64,000 bases of DNA from Diogma glabrata. Its lineage: Eukaryota; Arthropoda; Insecta; Diptera; Cylindrotomidae. The notes under the pieces were generated by a model. The model did not search any database and was not told the DNA's origin. It saw only the letters and a list, made by a program, of their open reading frames with translations. Both the position numbers and the translations under genes were made by a program. Each line of letters begins with the position of its first letter. Within the stretch, counting starts at the first letter, position 1. This document shows positions 47,589-57,028 of this stretch, one piece after another. The stretch covers positions 186,159,487 to 186,223,486 of the forward strand of contig OY856188.1 in assembly GCA_963693315.1 (NCBI GenBank), read 5' to 3'.

Positions 47589-47774
47589 ATGCTCCGAAAT
47601 CCAGAAAGAGTTGCTGAGAAGGCAAAAGAAATTGTATTGGATTTACTTCCCCGAAAATCTCGTGACATGTATCATAAAGAGTATGAAAATATCAACAGCT
47701 GGAAAGAAAATATGGGCGTAGCCGTTATTAAAATGGTTATTAAAATGGTTGCTATGACAACTTTTACGGCCTAG
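47589..47774 (+). pseudogene. Crypton-like tyrosine recombinase, N-terminal fragment
   Basis: Starts at ATG 47589 and reads NPERVAEKAKEIVLDLLPRK then SRDMYHKEYENINSWKEN. The LLPxKSxxxYxxxYxxFxxW pattern is the N-terminal (core-binding) helix pair of insect Crypton recombinases, paralleled by LLPIKSKVRYDQEYSLF at 60660. The frame leaves the family after ~45 residues, runs into 'ttgctatgacaactttta' and then the hairpin block at 47767. The catalytic domain is absent. Confidence 0.65.
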
Positions 47775-47969
47775 GCCGAAAATTAAGCATTTTACGGACT
47801 GAAATGAGTCCGTAAAATAGCTATTTTTGGGAGCGTATACAAAATAGTACATTATGATGCTAGGACGTAAAGCTTAAGATTTTGGACGGATGTGGAGTTT
47901 GCAAATCGAGGCGCTAGCCGAGATTTGCACCCACATTAAGTCCAAAATAGCTTACTTCCGTGCATCATA
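47767..47969. repeat. Hairpin cluster A (Crypton-associated)
   Basis: Three successive hairpins. (1) Palindrome 'cggcctaggccg' 47767-47778. (2) 'attttacggact' 47789-47800 with 'agtccgtaaaat' 47807-47818. (3) A ~115-nt nested stem 47854-47968: 'atgatgc' with 'gcatcat', 'attttggac' with 'gtccaaaat', 'tgtgg' with 'ccaca', 'tgcaaatc' with 'gatttgca', tip 'gaggcgctagccga'. It is flanked by 'aaaatagtacatt' and 'tactatttttt'. It directly follows the recombinase fragment. Confidence 0.75.
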
Positions 47970-48334
47970 TACTATTTTTTATTCGCCGCAAGCAAAATAT
48001 TTTAAGAAAAGTTGTTTATTCTAAATTAAAATTATAAATTTTCATAAATTTTAAAATAAAAATGTGTGGAACAAGTAACCTTTGCAAAAATATTTATTAT
48101 TTTTTCCAAATTCTATGACAACAAATGATAACAACTATTTTAATTGGATAATGAAATTTTGAATTTGCGGGTTGCTTTGATAAAAAAATTTATTTTTCAT
48201 AGAATTTAAACAAATACAAATGCTTTTTACTTTTTTGGACGTAGCTATGACGACAAAATAAATAATTGAAAAGTGATACTTTAAAGCCGCAAATTACAGA
48301 AATAAAGTAACACTTTAATATATAGGCGAATAAA
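47970..48334. other. AT-rich tail related to 51680-52300
   Basis: Shares 'acaaatgctttttactttttt' type sequence and 'ggacgtagctatgacgacaa' with 52150-52215, and 'ctatgacaacaaatgataac' near 48114 with 51860-51890. It is probably the same element family as the Crypton-like fragments. No gene. Confidence 0.45.
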
Positions 48335-49454
48335 AAAGTATTTTTAATTAATGGAGAAATGATTTTTACTGTAAGCAATAAATTTATTTATCGAGGGCGG
48401 GACGACGAAAAATTCCATATATGGGTCCTTCTTTTACATACCGAACAGATTAGGACAAAATGTGACTAAGAAATTTTTGATTCAGCTGAAATTTTTTACT
48501 TGTTTCAAGGTTTTTTCTTTTTTCTTTTTTAGGGGAAATAGCTTGGATCTAATTTTGAGAATTTTGTGATTGTTTGCTTGAAGACTTATTTTCAAAGATT
48601 CATAACTTCGGTTCTGGTAAAGATAGACACTTTTTGTCTGTTTTATTTTAAAGAATAAAGATGGAATTTAAAACAAAACTGTTATTTATAAAAATTATTA
48701 AAAAATTCCTATTGTTATAAACAAAGAAAATGTTAAAACCAATTTTTAGTCATTATCTAACAAAAATAAAGAGTGTTTAGTGTGACCATCGTATTCTACG
48801 TTCAATTTTGAATAAGAAACGTATATTTAATTAATGGAGGAATTAGTTTTATTGTTACGAATAAGTTAATTTTTCCAGCGCTGGACGATAAAAATTTATA
48901 AAATTTCGTCTGGCGCTCGATAAATTAGTTTATTTCTAACAGTAAAACTCATTTCTCCATTAAATAAATATACGTTTCTTATTGAAAATTGAACGTAGAA
49001 TACGATGAGTATGACCACACACTCCTTATTTTTGCTAGATAATGACTAAAAATTGATTTTAACATTTTATTTGTTTATAACAATAGGAATTTTTTAATAA
49101 TTTTTATAAATAACAGTTTTGTTTTAAATTCCATCTTTATTCTTTAAAATAAAACAGACAAAAAGTGTCTATCGCTATTATCTCTACTAAATTTATTTAT
49201 TTCTAACAGTAAAAATTATTTCTCCATTAATTAAAAATGCTTTTTTTATAGGAAATGAAACGTAGAATACGATGGTCATACTAAAAACTCAGATCGATTT
49301 GAACATTTTATTTGTTTATAACAATAGCAAATCATTAATAACTTTTATTAATTTTAATTTTTTTGTAAACCATCTTTTAACTTTAAAATAAATCAAACTA
49401 AAGGTTTCTATCTTTAATAGAACCGAAGTTATGAATATTTGAAAATAACTCGTC

Positions 49455-50128
49455 AATTTCCCGCATGGAGGGATCAGTTTTTATTGTTTTGACATTTTTT
49501 TTTATTTTTGATCTACGGGTGTGACAGCCCCGCGTACTCCAGTCCCTGCTATTGACATACGAGTTGACGTGAGATATCACACACCACTGGCAATAGCAGT
49601 GAGATATCACTAGCCAAGGTGATATCTTAGGGGTGGTGGCGGATGAACTGTATACAGTCAACGGTAGCACCCTCAATCTTAGCTGTTAAATATTACTTGA
49701 TGATGGACGCTATTGCTTCGTTGAAGAAATGAGCCTTCATATAATTATGTGTGGGCTTTAATTTTTAAGAAAGAGAGTGCGTCACAGGATCAAGGAATAT
49801 GCAACCGGCTGGATTATTGGCAACTACATTTTTGTTTTGTTTCAGCAAATTTTTGTAACAATTTGCTATTTACTTTTATTTTCTCTATTCTATCATAAAA
49901 TATTGGCCTATGTCATATTTTGTCAGTGATGGGATTTTTTGCTTAGTTATCCATTCTTTAACAAAAAATATAAATATACAAAAAAAGAAAGATTTACGTC
50001 CATCAACACCTTTGAACGTATGTTGTTGTGGGACCTTGGTCTTAAAAGGTTTTTATGTGTTATTGTGACACACATTGTGATTCCTACTACACAACACATT
50101 TTATTAAAAAAAAAAAAAAAAAAAAAAA
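49455..50128 (+). mobile_element. SINE-like retroelement copy 2 with LINE-derived 3' tail
   Basis: 674 bp with an A-run to 50128. The mirror arm at ~47030-47060 gives the empty site ('ctcgtctagccaaaaatcc' in complement), so both ends are defined: insertion between 'aataactcgtc' and 'gccaaaaatcac'. The 5' end is 'aatttcccgcatggagg', the 3' end 'gggaccttggtcttaaaagg' ... 'acacattttatta' plus A-run. It is collinear with 18412-19092. No long target duplication is visible. Confidence 0.75.
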
Positions 50129-50300
50129 GCCAAAAATCACGAAATTCTCGAAATTTAGAAGCGCTATATTTTCCAAAAACAAACAAAATCCTCGAGAACG
50201 TATATTTTTTTTTTTTCAATATAAAACCCATAAAAAAAATTTCAGCCAAATCAAAAATTTGTCGGTCAGATTTTGTCCAAATCTGTTCGGTTCGAACCAA

Positions 50301-51090
50301 CACACAAGTATTTAAACATATTTATTACATATTATTACGTTGTTTCTGTAACTTACAATTTACAAGGTAGAAAATTAAGAAAAAACTCAACAAAAAATTG
50401 TTAGAGCTACATAATTTTCGAATTTAATACCTTGAGAAACAGTTGGCGGTTATAATTTTTATAACCAGTGGAGCTAGGTGTTATATGGTAAGGTGTACCT
50501 TTTGAGTAAAATCATAGTATGTATTTAATAGACGTTTTGAAATTTTTGTCATATTAGCATAAATATTAGCATTGAATGTTAAAAATACAAAAATAAGAAT
50601 ACTTCAAATGTTGAACAATGCGATTTAGCGAGACAAGCTTAATGCCAACATAATTTTTTTCTATTTATAAATTTTGCAATTTTACACTTCAACATTAATG
50701 TTTTAATGTCCAAAAATATAAATTTGTTTATTTATACGTAAACAAACGACAATGACATAGTGACATGTAAATAATAATAATACGTAATAAACATTTTATT
50801 TTGTGTATCTTTTATAGAACTTTCGATGTTGACTTTTTTTGTTGGCAGTTTCAATTTTTTTTTTAAATTTAGCTTAACATTGATTGATTAGATTTTGAAA
50901 AATAAAAGACAACTTATAAAATAAAAATGAAAAAGTTATATTTTTGATATCATTTTTCTATTTTAATTGTAAGAATTACAATTGCTCCCTAACAGATTCC
51001 TATTCGGTATCTGTAGCAAGTAAACAGGATTTTTTAAGAATAGTTATTTGTTTGTTGTAAATTCAGGAGGAACATAACAATAACATAACA
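50301..51090. other. AT-rich DNA without recognised features
   Basis: No gene, TIR or RNA signature seen. The stretch just before 51091 ('gaggaacataacaataacat') leads into the recombinase fragment without coding matches to it. Confidence 0.4.
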
Positions 51091-51336
51091 ATGTTAAAAA
51101 GACATGGCAGGTGGAAGTCCTCAACTATAGCCGAAGGTTACAATGAGGATTCAATGGCAAGCAAAACCAGTATTTGTGAAAAAATTTTGTCCAATGTAGG
51201 AACTACTTGTGAGACAAATCAAACCAGTAATATAGTGAATGTAAAAAGAATGATAGCTGAGGAAAAAAAGGGGCCACCTTTAATTCAAATTATTCAAAAT
51301 TGTAGTAATTTTACTATTAATATAAGTAACTTTTGA
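51091..51336 (+). pseudogene. Crypton-like tyrosine recombinase, C-terminal fragment
   Basis: 81 codons. The first 25 read MLKRHGRWKSSTIAEGYNED then SMASK, equal to the end of the catalytic domain: H..W of box II and the nucleophile Tyr in AEGY (compare MHEKWKSSSVAEAY at 60.9-61.7 kb). The remainder, KILSNVGTTC...NCSNFTINISNF, is a variable tail; NCSNFTIN-type ends are frequent in such elements. The N-terminal and most catalytic residues are missing here; the N-terminal fragment 3.3 kb upstream (47589) may come from the same or a sister copy. Confidence 0.75.
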
Positions 51337-51436
51337 AATTCGTGTTAAAAGTTCTTATTATATAATTGTTAATAAATAATTAATCAATATTTGTCTAAAA
51401 ATGTTAATATGTTTTATTTTTATGAAGTCTAATTAT

Positions 51437-51671
51437 TTTGCTGCCTAGGCAGCAAAGTACTTACTTCGCTGCCTAGGCAGGAAAAGTGCCACTTTGCTGA
51501 CTGAAATAAGGCTGCAAAATTTATATTTGCTGTCAATCGGAGAAAATAGTACATTATTTAATTAGGAGCTAAAGTGATACTTTTTGTGTTGAGTCTATAG
51601 TTTGACGGCCGACCGCAGGGAGGCCGACAATTATAGACGAAACACAAAAAGTCACTTTAGCTCCGAATTAA
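51437..51671. repeat. Hairpin cluster B (Crypton-associated)
   Basis: 'tttgctgcctaggcagcaaa' (51437-51456) is a perfect 20-bp palindrome and 'ctgcctaggcag' recurs at 51469. Then a ~114-nt nested stem 51558-51671: 'ttaattaggagctaaagtga' pairs with 'tcactttagctccgaattaa', and 'actttttgtgtt' with 'aacacaaaaagt', with 'gtctata' / 'tatagac' and tip 'cggccgaccgcagggaggccg' region. Flanks are 'aaaatagtacatta' and 'tacactatttttt', almost identical to cluster A although the stems differ. It follows the C-terminal recombinase fragment by 100 bp. Confidence 0.8.
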
Positions 51672-52410
51672 ATACACTATTTTTTCGGCAAACGTTTAAA
51701 TTTTTTATAAATATGAAATTAATACATCAAACTTTTTATAAATATGAATTTTTGTCGTCATAATTGCTTCCAAAAAAGAGAAAAAAACATTTAAATTTGT
51801 ATGAATAAAATTTTTTTATCAAAGCAGCCTTTTCAAAATTTCATAATAAAATTGAAATAGTTGTTATTTTGTTGTCATGGTTAAACAATAAGTATGAAAA
51901 AATAACAAGCTAACAAATAACAAATGCTACTTTACAGCCTCCGTAATATAAAATAAAAATGGCGTTACTTTTACTGTCGCTAGACGTTACTTTTGCTGTC
52001 AGGCTAAAAAGTAAGACTTTAGCTAACTCCCTAGCGGCAGTAAAGTTAAACTTTACAGCCGTTTGCCGAAAAACATGTTTTTCGGCAAACGACTGCAAAA
52101 TTGAGCTTTACTGCCGCTAGGGAGAAGGTTAAATAAAGGTTGATAAACTTTTTATTTATGCAAATTAAAATGTTTTTTTCCTTTTTTGGAAGTAACTATG
52201 ATGATAATAAATTATATTTATAAAAATTTTGATGTATTAATTTCATATTTATAATATATTTATATATTAAAATTTTAAATATTTGCCGAAAAAATAGTGT
52301 ATTTAATTCGGAGCTAGAATGATTTTTTGTGTTGAGTCTATAGTTTGGCTGTCGATCGTAGGGAGCACTTTAGCTCCTAATTAAATAATATCCTTTTTGT
52401 TTATCAAAAC
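51535..52410. repeat. ~880-bp inverted repeat containing cluster B and its mirror
   Basis: Arms 51535-~51820 and ~52135-52410 are inverted copies ('ggagctaaagtgat' near 51565 against 'cactttagctcc' near 52367; 'tttataaatatgaaattaat' against 'attaatttcatatttataa'). The right hairpin has lost part of its stem. Confidence 0.7.
52029..52122. repeat. 94-nt hairpin with perfect 32-bp palindromic tip
   Basis: Outer 17-bp perfect stem (52029-52045 'ccctagcggcagtaaag' with 52106-52122) around a perfect 32-bp palindrome (52060-52091, centre 'aaaacatgtttt', arms 'cgtttgccg'). It lies at the centre of the larger inverted repeat. Confidence 0.85.
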
Positions 52411-53228
52411 ACATTTCCTGACGAAGGAGAAAAAAATTTAAATAATTGAAACAATAACATGACAATAATTGATACAAATACTGATGCTTTTAGTTATTAT
52501 TATACTTACTGTATTTCATGTATACACTGAGAAAAAAAGCTATGTAATATTAATCAAATTGGTTTTATTAAAATATTTTTGTTAAAATAACATGGTTTAT
52601 GTTACGTTTCAATAAAATTGACCTTGCTAGTTTTTTTCAATTATGTTATTAATACAAAAATTGCTTCGTTATTTTACCTAAGCAAATACATTTTGTAAAC
52701 AAACATTGGTTTTGTTAAAATTACATGGCTTTAGTTATTTTAACATAGCGGTAGTTTATTTTTATTAACAATGGTAAAAATATTTAACATATACTCTGTT
52801 AAGCATATATTAAAATTACAGAGCCGCTATGTTAAGAGAAATTGAGTTGCGATGCTAAGTTACAGAAACGGACTACTATGTTAATCAAATTGAAAGAATT
52901 GTTATATGTATGTGGTGCTATTTTAAAATAAGAGAACATTTTGTAAAAAGCCTAAATTCATTTAAGGATTGCATTTAACATTAATTCCATTTGAAATGTG
53001 TTTTCTTTGTGCTTTGAAATGAAAAAAAAACTTCTCTTGCAACTAAAAAATCCTATAAAGTGTTTTGTTAAATAAAAGGACAATATACAACATTAAATTA
53101 TTGAAAAATTTAACAAGTAAGTAATTCAATCTTTTTGTGAAGCATTTACTAGTCTTTAATTATAACTTATATTTATATTACGTATTATATTAATATTATA
53201 TATATTATTATTTTTGAAATCCTGATAG

Positions 53229-53363
53229 CTCAATTTCTATTCGCGGAAAACTTATTATTAACTCAAGATGATATAAATAAACTCTTTAAGGGTAACAAAT
53301 ACTGGGAAAAGATACAATTCGAGCATTACATATATAAATTTCAGGATAGGAGAATAAAGAATT
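53229..53363 (+). other. Candidate 135-bp exon with splice consensus
   Basis: Preceded by 'tttttgaaatcctgatag' (acceptor-like AG after a T-rich tract) and followed by the strong donor 'g|gtaagtt'. One frame is open throughout: QFLFAENLLLTQDDINKLFK then GNKYWEKIQFEHYIYKFQDR, more polar and charged than chance frames nearby. No known family recognised. It may be captured host sequence in the TIR element, or chance. Confidence 0.3.
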
Positions 53364-54219
53364 GGTAAGTTAAATTTAAATGTTTACCGCTTACTAAAAA
53401 ATTGTTACGTTTTCGTTAACTGAACTAAATTAATCTGAGTTTATACACTCATATAATCTGAGTTTTAACTTAGAAAAATTTAGCTTTATATAAAAATTTA
53501 AAATAAATTAAAGTTAAAATAAAATTAAAATTAAATAAAAGTTAAAACAAAATATATTGAATGGAATAAAATTATAAAAAATATACAATAAATTATTGCA
53601 ATCGTAATACCATTTTCTGAATTAAATATACTCAATTTTGTTTACTGAATTAATTTGCTCAGATTAATTTTAATTTGGCAACGACAACGCAACATATCCT
53701 TACTATTCGAATACCATAAATTAAATTTTTATTTACCCATTTCAAGAAATATTTTAAAGAACAACAATCTACGGTAACAACATCAACAGTATCCATAACC
53801 GAGAGTTTCATTAAATGGTTTAAGGAATCCTAGTTATCTTAAATCTGTTTCATCCAATCTAAAATGTACGTTTGTTTCCTATGTAAAACATCAAAAATTA
53901 ATGACAATTTATTTATAACGCATCGTAATATAGAGCACAGATGCAATGCAATAGATGCATAAGTAATGATGTTTTCTTTTATTAAATTTTAGATTTAAAA
54001 TAATCAACTTCTATTCGAATCTATTCGAATTTTAAACATTATTTTATTTTTTTGATTTGTATTAGCTCAATAAAACAAATAAAACAAATACATTTATTAA
54101 AACTATATACCTCCATTTTAAATGTTAATTACAATCCTTCTCATGATAATATTTTTTATATAAAACAACAATTTTATAAACATTTATAATAAACAAAATA
54201 AATTATATAGAATGATTAA

Positions 54220-54300
54220 TAAATAAATAAATAAATTATAATGAAAAATAAATTTTAATAAATAAATAAATTATAAATAAAATTTATACATAATAAAAAT
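54220..54300. repeat. (AAAT)n-like simple repeat
   Basis: Runs of 'aataaataaataaataaa' with interruptions inside the 2.5-kb TIR element. Confidence 0.8.
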
Positions 54301-54640
54301 GTTCATTTAACATAAATATATACATTAAGGTGACTTAACTAATAATACATTAATTTAATTCATATAATTAAGTTGTGTAATTAAAAATCCAATTATATAT
54401 TATATATAAGTATTAATAAAATCATTGTTAATAAATAAATTTATTTACAGTACATCGAACAAATGTTTTTTTTCTCAATTTTAGAAAGAGTCCAAAGGTC
54501 CAAAATTGCTAATTTTAACCAAGTTTCTATAAAATATATAGTAATTTTAATTATCGCAGTCAGTTCATTAGCATGTATAAATAATTCTATTGTTTTCACT
54601 TAGCAAAGTTACATAGTGAAATAAAAGTTTACAAAAATTA

Positions 54641-54872
54641 TGTTAAAAGTACATATATCTTTGTTAGACTAATAAAATCTTAATAATCGGCTATGTTGGT
54701 ATTACAAAATATTATTTTTTATTTACTAAAAACTATGTCGTTTTCTAAAAAAGCTATGTTAAGAGTACATATATGTTTGTTAGACTAACTTATCTTTTAA
54801 AAATCGGCTATGTTGTTATAACAAAATATTATATTTTGTTTACAAAAAACTATGTCATTTAGTACAGAATGA
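54641..54872 (+). repeat. Tandem duplication, 116-bp period
   Basis: 'gtacatatatctttgttaga' near 54649 and 'gtacatatatgtttgttaga' near 54765 begin two units that both include 'atcggctatgttg' and 'actatgtc', offset 116 bp. Confidence 0.75.
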
Positions 54873-55009
54873 GTTTGTAAATTTATGTATATTTAACATA
54901 GCAAAAAATGTTCTAATAACAAAGTGCTAAGGTGGCTGAAAACTCACATAAATTTCTGTTAAATTAATACGTGTTTTCTGTTGAAAATACTTACTTTTTT
55001 CTTTCAGTG

Positions 55010-56566
55010 TACTCTTATATCATTTCAAGTTATTTTAATTAAGATGAATCGCAGAATTTAAAATATATTTGAAAAATCAAAAAATAATGTTTGGACATTA
55101 AAAACAAATTGCTTAAAACATCAATAAATTCGATTAAATTAGCAATAAATACGTCAATCAATAGTTTAGTTTTCAATCAATGTGAAATCGAAAAGTTAAC
55201 AACAAACCAGATTCTGTTAAAAGAAAATCGGGAACGATTTATTGTGAAGTTTTACTTTATATCAAAAAAAAAATTGTTGAGCATCAAATTTAAATAAAAT
55301 TATATGGACGACTGACGAGTATATATTTAAAGCAAAAACTGTATACGAAGGTGGTTGATATAATTTAGTTGTTTCCATAGTTTTTTCCCATAGAAAAAAT
55401 TTTAATCGAAAACATTTTATATAAATTTTAATAATATTTTAATTCGTGATATTCAGATATTATTCAAGTTTTTAAATAAAATTTTCAAAAGAAAACAAGA
55501 CAAATTCATCAGATTAATCCTAATCAACAAATTTAAAACTAAAATGTAACATCTACTTCCTAAATCTAAAATGCTGAATTATTGACTTTTAGTTTTACCT
55601 CAATTAATTAAAACAGGTAAAATTAGCTAAATGGTCTATTTTTAACAAAACCATATCATTGCAAATCAGAAATAAAATATCACTATGGTTTCCGGTAAGA
55701 CCAGAAGCCATTCAATAACTTGTTTTCAGTAGCAAATGGTTCCAAAATAGATTGTTGTTTTGTTGATTAGAATTTAAATGTCTTTTGAATACAGTTACAT
55801 TTTTTATCATACGTTATAACAGAAAGGTTCATTTTATCTCTAAAGAAAATAGGCAAATTGGAACCACAATGATTTATCTCACACTGATCTATGATATATA
55901 TCACACTGAAAAATTTGAATTTATCAGATTTGTTTGCTTCTTGTTTGCAAAATACAATGAATATTGTTGTTTAAACACTAACTTTAATAGTAAATAGGTG
56001 ACCAACTAATTATTACTTTATACTTATTATATGAGTCGTTTTAATTTTGAATTTATTGATTTTCACATTTAAATTGTTAAGCCTTTGGCAATCACAATAA
56101 AGAGCAATTAGGGTTCACAATACCGATATACCGTAGACCATAATATGGATTTTTAAATAATATAGTTTGACCTGATCACTGGTCAATAAGTGAGGAACAA
56201 ATCAAACACGAATCCTGATTGATTTTTTTGCTCCTCGGGGAAAAGCGGCAATGTTGATTCACAACTCTACATTGAGGCTGGACTCGTTGGGGTTGTGTCT
56301 CAAGATCTGCTGGTTTATGGGAGGTTTTATAGGGCTATTATTTGAAACCATTATTATTGAGCATGCGTAATTAGCCTTCGCCAGGCGAAATATGGTAATG
56401 ACATACGCTATATTGTTGTCAACGATACCTGCAGTTCTTGGTGGCACACATCTCTGAGAACGGGTTGTTTTGTGAATTTTGTAGAGGCTATTAGTGCTTC
56501 GAGTTGCGTGTTACAGATACAACAATCTTGTGCCTGATGAGAGAGTGCGTCATTTATAGAGATATA
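55010..56566. other. AT-rich DNA; GC-richer from about 56120
   Basis: 55010-56100 has no recognised features. 56120-56566 is richer in G+C and less repetitive ('ctggactcgttggggttgtg', 'agccttcgccaggcgaaa', a short hairpin). It ends at MITE-1 copy 4 and a GC-richer stretch resumes after it (57031-57560), so these may once have been one sequence. No protein family recognised on either strand. Confidence 0.35.
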
Positions 56567-57028
56567 CACTGAAAAAAACATGTCCTATTTCCAATCGAAA
56601 TGCAATTGTCTCAACCCCACCATGCCGTCACATATGGCGAATCAAACTACGAAATTGCTTCAACAACTCTACAATTATAAATCGATGAAGTTGAGACAAT
56701 CACACGAAATATTTATGTGAAAAGAAAATATAGTTCAATTAATCTCAAATACTTAAACTTTAAAATTAAAAGTTCATGATATAAGGCCAAAGAAAACTTT
56801 TTTCAGGGAAATAGTTGTTATCTTTATTCAACTACTGTTATATTGGATATAACCCTTTATATTTTAAATAAACCTCATTCTGTTGTTAGGAAAGTGTTAT
56901 CGTGTAGTTGTCCCAATCACTTGTCCCAATCACAGTGAAATTGTTTGCAAATAATTTTTCTTTGCATGAATAATCAACTGCCAACTTTGAGATGAGGTTG
57001 TCATGAACATCAATTTTTTTTTTCAGTG
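56567..57028 (+). mobile_element. MITE-1 copy 4
   Basis: 462 bp, 'cactgaaaaaaacatgtcc' to '...ttttttttcagtg', flanked by TA (56565-56566 and 57029-57030). It is longer than copy 1 partly because of a 14-bp tandem duplication ('ttgtcccaatcac' twice near 56908-56935). Confidence 0.85.

Larger units (their letters stand above)
46870..50300. repeat. Nested fold-back (palindromic) repeat family
   Basis: Outer arms: 46870-47290 (plus 48335-48400) against 49195-49454 plus 50129-50300. Anchors: 'cataacttcggttct', 'tagaatacgatggtcatac', 'atttctccattaattaaaaa', 'cagccaaatcaaaaatttgtc'. An inner copy of the same palindrome, 48420-49190, sits at the centre (axis near 48895, tip 'ttccagcgctggacg...cgtctggcgctcg'). 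The left outer arm is split by Crypton-related hairpin DNA (~47290-48330) and the right outer arm by a SINE-like element (49455-50128). No coding in the palindromes themselves. Confidence 0.7.
52525..55009. mobile_element. 2.5-kb CACTGAGAAAA-ended TIR element, TA target
   Basis: Ends 'cactgagaaaaaaagc' and 'cttttttctttcagtg', flanked by TA (52523-52524 and 55010-55011). Subterminal regions carry many 'aacaaaatt(a)catagct'-like words in both orientations. The ends resemble those of MITE-1, suggesting the same or a related Tc1/mariner-type transposase. No transposase gene seen. It contains a 116-bp tandem duplication and a possible exon (53229-53363). Confidence 0.65.

Noticed and set aside
49939..50370. 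143-codon plus ORF and overlapping 118-codon minus ORF
   Set aside because: They span the SINE-like element's A-run and the palindrome arm; poly-K/poly-F runs show these are homopolymer translations.
56521..56560. 'cctgatgagagagtgcgtc', resembling a hammerhead ribozyme CTGATGA core
   Set aside because: No GAAA core and no stems I/III in the right places; not next to a Penelope terminal repeat.
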